A stretch of 64,000 nucleotides of DNA from Ceratodon purpureus (GCA_014871385.1 CM026424.1:3413131-3477130); one strand, 5' to 3'. Positions 1 to 13,650 are shown, counted from the first letter of the stretch. Made by a program: numbers and translations. The notes: generated by a model from the letters alone, not told the origin.

Positions 1-2023
1 AATTCCGAAACCTCGTATGCTGTGAAGAAATGAAATTGACGACACACATACCTGATTCAGAGAGCCCCTCCAAAACCGAACGGATCCACACGATATCCAA
101 AATCACAGCCACCCCGTGCAAGTACTGTGTGAAATCGGCAAATGCAATGCACTGTCAACTCTTCTACTTGAACCACAAACGTTGCTACACTAACAGAAGT
201 GGTGGGGGTTGGGGGGTACAATTAACACGCTTGTCGAGGAGGAAAAAAAAACTGTGAAGCAACACACCGCAACAACGAAGACATGCATAACAGTCGCATA
301 CTATGCAGTTCAGTGACAATCGAACAAGGACAGATTGAATTAAGCATTACATGTGTACCCAGCATCGGCGGCTTGCTGACTCTGGGTTTCCGCACCTGCT
401 CGAACAGAGAGAATCCCCTCCAAACAGCTCCAGCAAATAGTATAAACCGAGCAAATGCGGCGCACCCGACTGATGGTGTCCAGCAATTGAGGCGCCTCCG
501 TCTGCATAAGTCTCCTTTTATACATGCGAAGGTGACGGAGATGATAACCCATCCTCCCCCATATGGGCCCATGGCCATGTCTATGGGTATGGACCCATGG
601 CCATGTCCCACAATCCACACTACCAGTCTCATCGTTAGGCAATTCAGTCCCCCCTAATCCCCACTACACAGGAATCCGACATTCCTAGAAGTGCCATCAT
701 TGCCCACACTCTTCAGCCACCTCTCCCAGAACGCCACGTAATGTATAGTCGCCTCCTCACGCTGTCATAGTCTTCCCCACCTCTGCTCCATCTACGTCGC
801 TTCCAATGATCATGCAGTACTGGGTGGTAATCATACTCATACGATTGTACCCCGGTAGCCGTATTCCAGTACAAGTGCGTATAGCTATACCAGTCAATGT
901 CATCCCCTACTTGTCGGCAATCTTATTCGACAAAATTAAAAGTCTCAACTGCAGAATGCCACCCAATACCATCAGATGGTATCCCCAATCTCTGCACACC
1001 ATGTACGAGAACTGTATTAAAAATGAATTCACCATTCCATGTATTTTGAACAACACATGTGCGGAGAGAATCATGAGCGTCGAAACAACCCTTCACATTC
1101 GCAATGTCCCACAGTTTGTGAAACCAAAATAGTGAACTTCGCAAGATAAATAATGACATGATACAAGCACTAGTACGTTCCCGAAGTTTGCATTACCTTC
1201 ATAGATGAGATCAGCATTAGCCCATCCGATTCACTGGAAAATGGATAACACATATAATGTGAGCGATGATAGTTCTCTGACATGCATACTTTCCATAGAT
1301 GATTCGCCATTAAAAAAAAAACTGACAAATACATGTTCGAGTGGAGTATTACTCACTCACAAGAGGTGGCTGTGCTTCGATGCAAGATCCATATATGCCT
1401 GCAGCATACTCAACCACAGCAAAATATAAAAGTACGTATCATCAAGTCAAATTAGCAGATCATTGATATTATACCACCTCCCCTGTGACTGCGAGATGTG
1501 TCTACCAGAACCTGCATGTTGTGTAACACTTCAAGGTCCCCAACAGCGGAAATGTATCAGAACCTTTAGGTTATTTTTTACAGATTTACTTAGTTAACAT
1601 GAATATAAACTACCGGTTGCGGACATAAAGTTAAAACAGGACCGCAATGGCAATGTTTATTTCCGGATGCTCGAATGAGCGGCAAGTAGACATCAGCAAC
1701 ATCCTAACTTCGTAACATTTACATCTACTGTGCCCCACAAGTATCCATCGAATTAGAGACCGTCTCACTTACGGTCGGTCAGATAGAGGAACTACTCTTT
1801 TATCGCCAAATATGATGCCACAGGGACAACCCTCTTTTCCTTAAGGCAATCCTCCAACCACTCATGATAGACCACGTGTATTTTATTCCCACTCCCCGTT
1901 AAAAGTTCCGAGAAGGAAACCATATCTTGCTCTGGTTGACCTCCTAAGCTGCAGTCATGCCACTAATGTGGTTTCAGTCCCTGACCAAACGTTTTCCACA
2001 TCATCGTCAAAATATATGCACAT
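1..2023. other. Left part of the CACTA block, no gene supported
   Basis: Only short overlapping open frames occur here and none has a recognisable domain. At about 560-610 there is a near-direct repeat built on CCCATGGCCATGTC, with a local palindrome. Segments at roughly 50-140 and 390-470 share short words (cccctccaaa, gcaaatgc). I see no copy of the terminal CACTAGTAGAG motif and no CGGACATCAA array. Confidence 0.5.
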
Positions 2024-2080
2024 TCATGTTAGAGATGATGGAAGGATATGTAGAAGAGCACCGTACCTACGCAATATGTT

Positions 2081-3250
2081 TTTAACAGGTATATCCTGTC
2101 CTTTTCTGCGATAAACGACTATATGCGTGGCTTTGTCGAAGACGTTTTTGGCTTCTGTAGCCCCTAGGTAAGTGGCTTCCATTACCAGTCTCCGTAAATT
2201 CACCGTTGCGATAGTTTGCGAGTCCGGGTTTCTGCAACAATAGACATCATACAACTCTAATTAGCGGAAAAGTATGTCACCATTCTTTCATTATTTCTAG
2301 TGAAATTGACTCTTCCTGTGCCGACGAAAACTGATTTTTAACAGACAAGTAATGAGAAAGTACATCGGACTCACGAAGAATGAATTGGTCTATTCACGAA
2401 AATTCGGATCCCTGTGAACCAGTGATGTCGGTGGTAGTCATCGACGACTTCCTTCTCCAGGTCTTCCAGTTCTTCAATGAGTTGAGAACAACCACTCTCA
2501 AGATTCTCCAATCGTGCTGTAACGGAATTTTTCATTGTGCGTCGCTTCTTCCTCGTCCTGTGTCCATCATGGGATTCCATGTGTCCACTAACAGATGAGT
2601 GGATCACATTCAGGTCTCCACCATCCATACCTTGTGCCAAACCCTCCACAATCTGAGACGGTTCAATATAAGAGAAAGAGGTACCGCTTTGTGATCACAA
2701 CAACGACAGTAAATGAAATGCACCTAAGGCTCATATGACTTCAACAGACATTACATAGAAGGGGCATATTAAAATTAAGTACAATTCAACTACGTTATGC
2801 GCCTCCTCGTTTAAATGAGGCCATGAGAGGAAAAATGCAACTAGAAGTAGACGATGTGGAAGGTGATTTGATGTCACTTTCTCTTTAATCTATCGAAAAA
2901 TAAACGGGGTATTCTCACAGCAATGTAACGTCGAGTGACTTATTAGATACAACGGCTAGTTCAGCGAGTTCAAATTAACATACTCCACTCCACGCCAAAG
3001 GGACAATCAAACGGGACATGCCGTGTACCTTCAAGTTAAGTACATCTTTCGGGTATTCATGAGGTCCCTGTAGAATTGCCCCGTCGTCCTCTGCGTCTGG
3101 GATTTCGATACCTTTACCTCCTTCCGGCTCTGAATCGGAATGCACATGCGACTTCATTACGACCACGCCCCGATCAGAAAACGAATGATTCGTCAGAATG
3201 TATACAGCACTGGGAGACGCAATTTCAGGACGGGTGTAACGGCGGCGCAT
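2081..3250 (-). CDS. Possible third CACTA-borne gene, unrecognised
   Basis: Three minus-strand open segments lie 3' of the transposase and have matching splice signals. The segment at 2975-3250 has a donor inside VLNLK. The segment from about 2669 down to 2371 follows an acceptor before IVEGLAQGMDGG; it has a basic patch (HRTRKKRRTMK) and a leucine-rich helix (LENLESGCSQLIEELEDLEKEV). The segment from about 2237 down to 2081 reads NPDSQTIATVNLRRLVMEAT and ends at a CGTAG/GTACGG donor. I do not recognise the family. It could be a captured host fragment, a third element protein or chance open frame. The start, the last exon and the joins are uncertain. Confidence 0.3.
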
Positions 3251-3652
3251 CTTATAGGCTACCTTTCATTCTAAACTAGTATACAATCACCGTTTTGTTA
3301 CAGAGGTCTCAAACTTTCCTTATCAGTACTTTGTTGCCACTTACGATGAATTCTGCCCAATCTGGAACTCCCAGTGCCCTCTCAGAGTAGGATGTATTGT
3401 CGCTCAATATTTTTAGAAACTTCCATAGATTAGAATAGCATGATTGAAAGTCACTAGTACCAAGGTGGACGCGTACCTCAAATTCTCCTACACTGTAGTT
3501 CTGAATAGATGTAGTTCTGAATGGACTTCCAATTCGATTTGTAATATTTTAATTTCGGAATTACCGTATTGACCAGAAGTTGAAATAACAATACCAGTCT
3601 GGCTTAAACCGCATCGCCTGAGGTTTACTCCATACTTAACCACTCCGCCTTT

Positions 3653-6600
3653 TTAAAACAAGTTATCGTCAGGTTCAACATCGTCGAAATGTGGAATATC
3701 ATCATCGTCGTCGTCGTCTACGTGGTCCAAGTCGTCGTATTCTCCCCCACCGGACAGTTGTTCTGCTAATGCGTCGACCATTGCAACCTGCTGCATTGGT
3801 ATACTCTCCCCCTCCATCCCCTCACCCCCCCTCATCGTTCCGTCGCTCTCTCTCATTTGGTCGTTGGTGGTTACGGGCTCCATAAGTCCAGTTGCACCGA
3901 TTACCCCTTCCTCTACATCATCCTCGTTCCGTCGAGAACGTGGCTCTTTCTGAACTACGACGCTCCAGGAGGGATTCTCGCGGTCCATAATAAAAAAGAC
4001 CTGCTCGTCATAAGTGACTACGTCTGAGGGAAGTGTTATGATTCAAAGACATATAAGCATCTAGCAATAGGATATTCACGACTGTATTAAACATTGAACA
4101 GGATTTCAATTTCAATGAAATTACCTGAGATGCATGAACATGTAAAATGTAAGGCTCCGCGTTCGCTCTCTGGTAAGCCCCTCTTTTTACAAGCCAGAAA
4201 CCATGTGCGTCCTTCCGCATGGTGGGATTTGAAGCAACATTCGGCTTGATCCAATCGCAGCTCATGACATTGATTTGAAGAACCCTGTAGTTGAGGCGAA
4301 TAATCTTCCGAAGAACACCTACGTATTTCAGGTTCGCTTGAACAGGTCGCCGGTCACTAGCAGAAAACTGACACAGTGTAGATGCTATACACGCTACTCC
4401 GCTGTCGTAGGTTTTGTAAGGATTTCCTTCCACTGGATCCTCTATCCTGTAGTGATTTGCATAAGCAGACATTCCCCTGTACTCCTCCACCTCTGCATTC
4501 GGCAAACTAGCGAGATTCCGTACTTCTGGGCTCACTACGACATTCTGAGAGCGTAGCAATTCCACCTGATTGTCGAGCCACGTCGAGAACGACATGAACG
4601 GCCTTGTTCCTCCTCTACTTCTGTGTTGAAGTAAGAGGGCATCGTATTCCCTGTTGAATCATAATGCCGATGTCAGATTTCCCCGTTCTAATACTTAACC
4701 AACGCAACAACTTCACATAACTACATACTTCTGGTGACCGAATGGGATGCATAAACATTCACCGAACTATGTACCGAACATTAGAAATAATAAACTTACC
4801 GACGATGCCCCTCCGTAGCCTGGTAATTGCTGATGACAAATTCATGGATCATACGGCGTTCAGCATCCGGCATTACTCTTTTAAGTGGTGCCCCCTCCAC
4901 AACTTCGCCGTTGCTCCGGTCATCGTCCTCAGGATCCCATATTCGACGCCATCCCGGATACAGTGAGAGGTGTTCAGCCATGAACCCAAGTGCTTCAGCG
5001 TATAGGTATCCTGTTGCTATCGAAGCCTCCGGCTTATTCCGATTCCTTACGTACTTTTTGAGTACATATAGGTATCTCTCGGCTCCGTAACACCACCTAG
5101 CGTGGACTGGACCCAACCAGTCCAGCTCGTCGACAAGATGAAGTATCAAGTGCGGCATTATGTCAAAAAATGCAGGAGGAAACCAGACCTCTAAGAGACA
5201 CATGGTTTCTGCTACGTACTGCTGCAGAGGTATCATCTCGTTTGGGTCGATAGCCTTTTGACAAATCTTTTTGAAACAGTGCCCCAAGCGTATGACAGCA
5301 TCTCTAGCACCGGGGCAAAGAAGGCCTCTAATTGTCGCTGGGATAATGTCCTGGAGTAGTACGTGGTGGTCGTGGCTCTTGAGCCCATGGAGTTTTCGCT
5401 GGTTCACGTGACGCATCATCCCCGCAGAGTAGGTAGAAGGTACCTTCACTGATTTAACTTGTCTCAGAAAATCGTCCAGTTCCCTTGAATTGAACGAATA
5501 AGGAGGATGCGGCTTCAGGTAGTTTCCGCGACCAGGTCGGGGACGAAGGTGTAGCTCATGGTTCACACCCGCGGCCTCCATGTCCTTTCGAACACTGACA
5601 GTATCTCTCTCTCCTAGAAGATAACCCAAAATACTAGCCGATACATTCTTTTCGACATGCATGATGTCTACTGTATGCCGAATTCTTAGCTTCTGCGAGA
5701 TACATTCATAAGCACATTAGATGTATTAAACACTGGCATAATTATCATGAGATCCGAGATAGAGAACACGCGAATAATCATTGAGGCAGCATCTTCCAGT
5801 ATTCATGTTTGTATACGAAGAGTCTACGGATGGAACACAAAACAAAAAAAAAGAAGTTTTCGGAACTGAAAAAACGACAAGGATGCAATCCTAACAGTGA
5901 TCCTGATTAACCGGGCATAAAACCTCAATGGAATACACACAGGTGACGACTAGCACCTGTACTATGTCCTCCAAAATTGCTCACACTGTACTATGTCCTC
6001 CAAAACAGTGTACCTCTACTGTTACATATATAAAGTGCAATAACATGACTTGAAATGGACATCCTATTTAATTAGATAATTGAACACAGATTACATAGGA
6101 AGACTATTTCGGATATGTAGAGTCTCACTTTAGAAGGAGACGATGCGTACATTCACAGAGCATACATCGACAACGGCAATCCAGAATTCGACAAGACCCT
6201 CAACGATGGATAAATTACAGCTTCCTCTCCTATCGAAATGGATCAGTGAAATCAGAACTTAGATTAGAAAATAACTTCTTCACTGAGTAAGTTGGAAATC
6301 TATTACTTACGCAATGACTTGGCCCCTAGACTGACGGTTCTCTTATATCGTGTCTACTGGACAGGGTATGTCATTACAGTCATCCCTTCTGTTATTGTGG
6401 TTATAACTATTTAATTCAGGGTTCATATAGAATTAACGATAAGCAGATACACGTACAACAGTTACAGTAAGCGAAAAACAACCCACTATGGACTGTATAA
6501 ATTAAACGACGCTTCACTGAGCAGGGACCTCGATGCATTACTCTATCGAAAGTGTCGTAAATTTCGAAATGTGGTGAACATCCATATGAAGTACATGACA

Positions 6601-8753
6601 AACCATTAATGATAATTAGAAATAATTACATACCTGCCAATATGGCAACCGAAATAGGATTGATTTTCTCTTGACGCCACTGCTTCTCACAGGATCTCCA
6701 TTGCCTCCAGGCACTCCGCCGTTGTCAAGCCACCGTTGCCGTTGCTCAGCATATGCAACCAGTTCGTCTCCAGTGAGGCGGAGTGGTGCTGATCCGAGTT
6801 CCACTTTTCCCCTGAAGTCTTCCGTGTTCATCCGCATAGGGTGGTCATCCCTGAGATATAATCCGGCTTGATCTTCATAGACATTCTTCTTCAAAAATTG
6901 TGACCTCCTCGACTTTGTAGAGGGACCACAGATAGGACAGCCACGGTATCCCTTTGTTACTTGTCCAAAAACCATCCCGAAAGCAGGGAAATCATGTATG
7001 CAAAATATCAGCATAGCCTTCATGGTGAATTGATGCTCCCCTCGGAATCTGGCCGCGTCGTGCATGACAACTCCCTCGTACCATAGCTGCTCGAGCTCTT
7101 CGACAAGTGGCTCTATCAGTGTATCAAAGTCGTCTCCCGATGGTGCCTTCGGTCCCGGTATGAGAACAGACAGCATAATGAAATTATGAAATAACGCTTC
7201 ATGGTGAACCACGGAGCAATGTTGTAGTTCATTAGGGTCACCGGCCAGGTAGAGTAAATGCTCCTCTTCTCAGAGAAAGGATTCATTCCGTCCGTAGAGA
7301 GAGCGAGGAACAGTCGACGGGGGTCTTCACAAAAATCCGGCCACTTCTCCCTGATATCGTCCATGTGTTTGGATTGGGACACATGTCGTACGAGCCCATC
7401 TGGTGGTCGGGGACGGGCAATCCACGTCATGCTCTGGGCTAGCAGCCGGCTAGCAAACATCCTTCTCAATCTAGCTGTTAGGGGAAAATACCGCAATACT
7501 TTCTCAGACACCCACGACCTACCATGCCGCTTCTTCCTCATTGATCCACAGCTTGGGCACAGCTGATGATCTCGGAAAACCCCCCTAAAAAGCACACAAT
7601 TATTCGGACAAATATCTACGTTTTCGAATTCCAAACCCAGTTTACGTAGCATTTGTGATGCCGCGTATTCGGAATCAGGCAGGGTGTTAGGTTGAGGCAA
7701 GAGGACCCTATGGTTCAGTGCGAAGGCTTGGTCGATCTGGACGTTGCTTGAATTATTAGCCCGATGTTGATTAAGCATTAAAATCACCGCCTGCAGACAA
7801 GTGAGTGTGGCTCCTTCGTATAGGGGGACGCTGGCCATGTCCTGCATCCTATCTAACTGCGCTGCAGTTGCTCGGTCCAGTCCTGCTGCATCACCCCACG
7901 CTAAATCTTCGTTGTCCATGTCTCTCTGACGCTCATTCTCAGTAGGAGCACCATGTATAGCATCCTCAGCATCGTCTTCAGATACTTCGGGGCCCTGTTG
8001 CTCCTCCCTAACTTGCTCCGTGCCATGGACATCCGGAAAGCCCCCTTCAGCATTATGTGCAGCTGCCTCTGCCCGGTGTTCGGCTGCTGTCGGTGAAGCA
8101 GTTCGGCTTTGCCTCAAGTTGGCTGCATCCGCAGCCTCGTGACGCAACTGGTCTTCGATGCCAAACGCTTCCCGAACAGTCTCCACCACGTCGACCGTCG
8201 CCGCGTCAGGATCCACATGTACAGGTGCACGTCGACGAGCTATCTCTCCAAATTCCCTCGTAATGTGGACGTCCCACTCTACATCCGACTCGTCAGGGTC
8301 GCAACCCTGTATGGTCCATACATCAAAACAAATCATAGATGAAGTATGGAGTAGGATACGAGGAGAAGAGGAAATCCATATATAGGAAATATGCAATTCA
8401 CCGTAATCAGTAATTCATTATTCGTATAAATGGAAGGGAAAATTTAAGAGCTGTCTTGATAATTTAACCCTTCAAAGAGCATCGACATAAATTTAATACA
8501 CTAAGGAGAATCTCACCTCTGTTGACCCCCTCTGCCAAGGGTGAAACCCAAACCATCTTATGTGTCTCTTCACCGTGGCTATGCACAAAGTAGTTCTGAG
8601 TCCCCTATTGCAAATCCGGCACGGACACGGAATCCGCTGCCGACCTGCACGATCCGCCAATGCAAGTTCTCTTTGAAGCAACTTCACATCTCTGTCTGCG
8701 ACCCTTGCCGGGTGCAGGAGTGGCAGACGCCCTCTATTCCTCCGTCTAGGCAT
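3653..8753 (-). CDS. TNP2-type CACTA transposase, five exons, one probable frame break
   Basis: This is the catalytic transposase of a CACTA element. My model is complement(3653..4000, 4125..4650, 4800..5692, 6634..8306, 8517..8753), about 1,225 codons, with GT-AG at every intron. Exon 1 starts MPRRRNRGRLP and carries a transposase-associated zinc-binding motif (CPCRIC, then HIRWFGFHPW). Exon 2 holds the core Transposase_21 region: CPNNCVLFRG, CPSCG, LALSTDGMNPF, YSTWPVTLMNYNIAPW, then LIPGPKAP and DFPAFGMVFGQ. Exon 3 begins KLRIRHTVDIMHVEKN and continues into DUF4218 (FFDIMPHLILHLVDEL). Exons 4 and 5 form DUF4216, joined as HASQ-VFFIMDRE, and end in an acidic tail. Exon 2 changes frame near 7200: the motifs before and after lie in different frames, and the exon length (1,673) is one base short of what the flanking phases need. 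A one-base deletion is the simplest reading. Intron 2 is long, about 940 bp. Confidence 0.85.
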
Positions 8754-10148
8754 ACCTAATACCTGTATTAACAAAGTTGATATATGTCTACAGCTTTCAG
8801 TCTCGATTGTCAATTTTTTAAATGAAACAGATCGGACATATAAGCATATACAAATACAGGGATTGATGAAAATATGTGCAAAAAAGACCTAAACCCTAAA
8901 AGGCGTGTAATGTGGTGGTACATGCTCAATGTCAATAGGTTTTTTACAAACACACCTGATGTAGAGGAAACAGAGACGCAGGAGGTGCACCGGCTAAGAC
9001 AACTAAGGTGTCATGAGCGATGTGAGCGTATCCGAGAGAAAGAACACACCAAGCGGTAGCTGCAACGCGGACTTCAGAAGCTTGAAAACATTGCCATGTC
9101 GTGCAGATGAGCACGAAGAGGGGACCAACTCCATTCATTCCGAGGAATCGCGTAGGCGCCGAAATCCGAGCATGAAAGTGAAGGGCCTTTCCGATGTCCG
9201 CGGGAAGAGGATCGGACTCCTTGCACATGGAAAGAGACAAAGACGTAAAACCAAATCCTCTAACAGAGTACATTACACAGAACTGGGCGAAGTACTTGCC
9301 GAAATTACTGACGAATAAAAGTTCAGTCTAAAATAAGTGCATAAACATGGCGAAACATACTCGGATAAAACTGCTACAGCCCCAAAGACTGCGGTTTTGA
9401 ATAACATATTAGAACTCTGTGGCGAAAAGGGCTAGGAGGAAAAAGAAGAGAACCTCGAGGATTAGGGCACACCAGTAGAACTCTACCAGAGAGAGACAGG
9501 AGTTGGCAACGTGGTCATGGAGTAACAGAGATGAAATGCATGCAGCACGCCAACGAAGCACCTTTTCATCCGTCAGATTATTACAACTCTTTCCTCGCCA
9601 ATTCTCATCCAACCTTTCATCCGACTATGACGAGAACCGTATTGGAGCAGAACATCCCGTCGTTCCCGATGTGACAGTGATGGCACATACGTGGCTCCGT
9701 ATCTCTAAATCACTCCAGTTAAGTGTGAATGCGATGTGAACAACTGCAGTGGCCACTTTAATCACATATCGTCTCACCAGTCGATTCGCCCGGGGTTGGC
9801 TGAACAAGTTGTATATCCTCTGCTCTATTGCAAACGGCGGCACGTACCGGGCTTCATTAAACCGCCTTCGTTTAGGCCTGTGTCTCTTAACACTATCGGT
9901 AGTCATGAATGGAGGACGAGGGTCAGGTAAGTTGCGTATCGTACTTACAGCATTCACGTGTTTGTGTAAACCTGGTTACCGCTCTATGCACAAGTACTCA
10001 TGACACTTCCTGGAACCTCTTCGTCGTGTTCTCTATCTGAATGCTGAAATGAATGTTCAAGTTTGTAGCTAACAAGTAGGAAACTAACCTATACGTGGAT
10101 CTGACGTGTTTTCTGCAGCAGTCTGAGGTCGCCGCAGTCGCCACCGAT
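8754..10148. promoter_or_regulatory. Divergent spacer between the two CACTA genes
   Basis: The transposase starts leftward at 8753 and the TNPA-like gene starts rightward at about 10149. The 1.4-kb spacer must therefore hold the promoters and 5' leaders of both. Open frames here (for example 9013-9318 on the plus strand, basic, with GKRQRRKTKSSN) have no recognised domain and may be untranslated exons or chance. No clear TATA box was assigned. Confidence 0.4.
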
Positions 10149-13038
10149 ATGGAAAACCGAATGCCGTCGACTGAGCGTCTGGAAGGAGGAATCATGAACA
10201 CGGCAGCAGCGACTCATGTGAGTAGGGAACCCGCTGATGGCGTACGGTTATCTCAGGACACGCAGGATGCCTTCACGGCTGCTTTCATGGACCAGATGCG
10301 AAGGTTGTTCGAGGCCGCGCAATTAAGTCGCACGCAAGAACCAGCCGTCACCAGGGAAATGCAGGGAAGTGGAAGCGGCGGGCGATTCGCACAGGTGACA
10401 CATCCGGCGAGTAGCAACGGCAGCGATCTGACCGGCCATACCGTTCCTGTTCCAATGTCGCCACTGTTGCAGCGAACGAACAGGTTCGCGGTTGACGGCG
10501 GCGTAGCGACTCCTACGCCTCCAAACAGCGTAGCCGGAGAGTGTTATGTTCCTGGAAGTAGAGTCAATCACAGCCGACATGGAGAGGGTGGAAGAATATC
10601 ACTGTCGCAGCCGCACGGAGGGGAAAGCGCGTTTTCTCCAACACCAGCGCGGAATCACGTCTCAAGTAGCCCACTAAGCGTGACCAGCTCGATGCAGGTT
10701 CCAAACAACTCCTCGCCGGAGGGATCCGCTAGCAAAGATAGACGTAACTTCATGCAAAGGCAAAGAGTAGAGTATATGCGCAACCAGAGAAATGCAGGTA
10801 CAAGGGGAGAGAAAAGCCGAATCCCGACTGATATGTACGGGAACGTGACCGGACTTCGAACTGTTCTAAATAGAGCAATTAGAGATAGCGCAGCTACGGC
10901 ATTGGATGTTACGTCGAAGGAGTTTGCCAGTCACCCCGAAGCGTCTTTCGCTGCAATAGAGCAGGACATTCTGTCAAAGTTCAAGTTCGATCCACCTCTA
11001 AGAGAAGGTTACATTAAAGAGTACTTGAATAAGTCCCTGTCTTGGACGAAGTACGAGTGGAAGAGTTTCTACTTCACTACGAAGACAAGGCATCCACAGT
11101 GCCCCTCCAAAAGGTACCCGGCTCTAGTTGCGCAGTGGATCGCCGAAACTACAGAGGAAGATGCCCAGCGAATGCGGGACATGAGACTGAGGAGGAAATC
11201 GTACAAGACGAACAAGAAGGCGGGGGGCGAGGCGATAGAGGCCCCTCCAGAGGTATGTGCATCTTGTCCTCCGTACTTGTAGAAATGAGTCATATAAGCA
11301 GTCATAAGCATCATGCTTGCATAATGAACAGTGTCAGCTTAGTGCACTGTAGTGCAGTTACCCATGCAGAACTCACAGAGGAGTCCCTGATGTCGTCATG
11401 TCCTGCCTGACCAGTAGTATATGTCCAGGTTGTGAACTATTCATATAGAAACTGAACATGCTTAATTCGGCAAGTATGTAATGACCTGGAACGGTGGCTG
11501 ATGTTCTCCCAGATAAACGAAGACGTCAGCGGTGATCCAGATGAGCGTTTATGGGACCAGATTCTACTAGACCCGGATGATGCTGAGCACCTGCAATACG
11601 AAAATCACAGCGGAAATTCGGAGATGACAGGTGTGGAGAGCGCTATGGCGGGGTTAGCCGGGATTTCATCCACGCCAGGCAACGCGACGTTAACCTTCAC
11701 GGATTATCAGAATGCGTCATCTCTAGAGGAGATGAGAGGCATGATCGACAAACTACGGGGTGACATAGAGGATGTGAAGGTCGAACTGCTTGGCACGAAG
11801 GCAATTATAACATCGATGGAGAAGGCTGCGGAGATTTCGAGTTCAATTCTATCAACGAAAGTAGCTGAGTCATCTAAATTGAAGAAAGAAGTAGACAGTT
11901 TGACGATCACAGTGAGGGCCTTATCAATGTCGTCAAGAGCAAGCGCTGTACCAACGGCCCCAAACCGCCGAACCAGAGTATTAAATTATACATCACAAAC
12001 GCAGAACGAAGTGGACCTCGCCGATGATCATTACGGTATGGGAGATCAGCAGCAAGCGTCAACTGAGGTACCCGTGGGTCGAAGGTCTCCATCAGTACAC
12101 ATCGGCTCCCCTCCCGTAGAAGCCACAGTGGACATTACATGTTTAGACGAGGAAACAGCGTTCACGGAAATTGAGGGAGACTCTGTAGTTTGCAGCCAGG
12201 GAGTATACCAAGAGAAAAGCTCTACCAAGGCTGTCGGCAATGACATAGGCGGACAAGGTACGTGACTTAACTCGAAAATGTCGTTTCATGAATTTATGAA
12301 TCGCATGTCTCATAGTGACCGTAAATTACTTATGCCGATGCCATGACACGGAGGATGCAGGTAGCGTTGTACGCCGAGGCCGACCACCGGGCTCGGTAGC
12401 TACCGCTGCAAAAAACAGGAAACAAGTCATCGACAACGACAGAGTTGAGAAAGGATTGCTACTGCACCTAGCAGAGGACGAAGAGTCGCTAAAGAGTGCC
12501 GGCCACGCACTTAAGCAGAAGTTAGCCCGTCAGAAGAGGAAGCCCAAAAGGCTCTCCGACGATACGGAACCCCATGACTTGACACCTAGATCCGGACAGG
12601 TACAACACCGTACATGATTTTAACTTTCCTTTGCGTGCGACTGTTAATGATCACTCCGCCTCGAATATGTATATACATTTTGAATATCTTCGGGAAACGG
12701 AACTGAAGTTTGTATGCCTGTTCATGTCATTCCATTAGGATCCGATTCGGGCTCACAAGACAGTGTGGGTACTACATCCGGAGCACCATGGAACAGCGAT
12801 TGCTCAGGGGAAAGCGGGAGCGCACTTCAGGATGGCGAAGTCGAAAATTCCCTCCGACATGCCTTGCGAGCATGGAGTACAGTGGGTCCATATTCAATCA
12901 GTTTTTGTAGCAGGAATATCGCCAATGTACTCCTCCAAACAACGCGGAGTACGAATCATGGAGGATGCAATTTCGAACGAGACAAGGCATGACGGATGGG
13001 TTATGTGGAATACGGATTACCTACGCGAGGTACTGTGA
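10149..13038 (+). CDS. TNPA-like CACTA accessory protein (Transposase_24-like, coiled coil, AT-hook, DUF8039-like)
   Basis: The model is join(10149..11252, 11513..12257, 12361..12599, 12739..13038), about 795 residues, and every intron phase closes. Exon A has a long Ser/Asn-rich head. It then has a basic helical region resembling Transposase_24/TNPA-type DNA-binding domains, with key residues WTKYEWKSFYF, P..YPALVAQWI and RRKSYKTNKKAGG. Exon B is acidic and contains a likely coiled coil (SLEEMRGMIDKL through LKKEVDSL). Exon C has an AT-hook, RRGRPPG. Exon D (VWVLHPEHHG to HDGWVMWNTDYL) resembles the DUF8039 C-terminal domain of plant transposon proteins. I took the ATG at 10149; a good splice acceptor at 10117-10118 suggests an untranslated or short coding 5' exon upstream. 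In En/Spm-type elements the TNPA-like protein binds subterminal repeats, and the array at 13651 is a plausible target. That role is inferred. Confidence 0.7.
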
Positions 13039-13650
13039 GTGCCTCCATCATTGCAAGTGTAGAAGGGGAACGTGAAATAAATGTAGCACTCTGATTACGT
13101 GGAGCGCAACACCGGTGAAGGAACAGAAGAAGAACAGGTCACGTAGCGGTTCAGTCGACTGTATGGTTGTTGACTGTCGGAGTTGGATTTTATGTCGTCT
13201 TTTTACCCGGGTACTTTAGACCCCTAATGGTATATTGTCGGATTCAACATGACCCGTGGTGACAGACCGGAGGTAATCTGATCAGTAATTCAGTGAAGTT
13301 AATTGATTGAAGCAGCATATGTTCGGGATTGATAATTCAGTATTCCAATTATATCAGTATGTGATGTTGTAAACCTCGTTTGCATGGATTGATAATCAGT
13401 GGATGTGGTGTATGGAATCTAAAAAGACATGTACAGAAAGCGTAATTTAAAATTTTGATAAATAGGACCTCGAGTCCAGCCAAATAAGAATCCTCCGAAA
13501 TCGAAAGGCCGAGCTTTGAAACATCGGACGGTTGCCATGAAAGCTATCCGACGCTTAATATGCGCTACATCTGACGACGAAGATGAAACCAATCGGACGT
13601 GCCAATGAATTATAGATTAGGGTTCGTCGATGAACAATCAAACGGCGTAA
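13039..13650. other. 3' flank of the TNPA-like gene
   Basis: This is the untranslated 3' part of the element between the last stop codon and the subterminal repeat array. It holds scattered degenerate words related to the array (atcggacggttg, atccgacgc) and no open frame of note. Confidence 0.5.

Noticed and set aside
1168-1190. CACTAGTAC motif as the left terminus of the CACTA element
   Set aside because: Only the first eight bases agree with the right terminus CACTAGTAGAGAATCGGG and no subterminal array follows, so it looks like chance.
9625-9957. 110-codon basic minus-strand frame in the CACTA spacer
   Set aside because: Overlaps equally long plus-strand frames and has no recognised domain.
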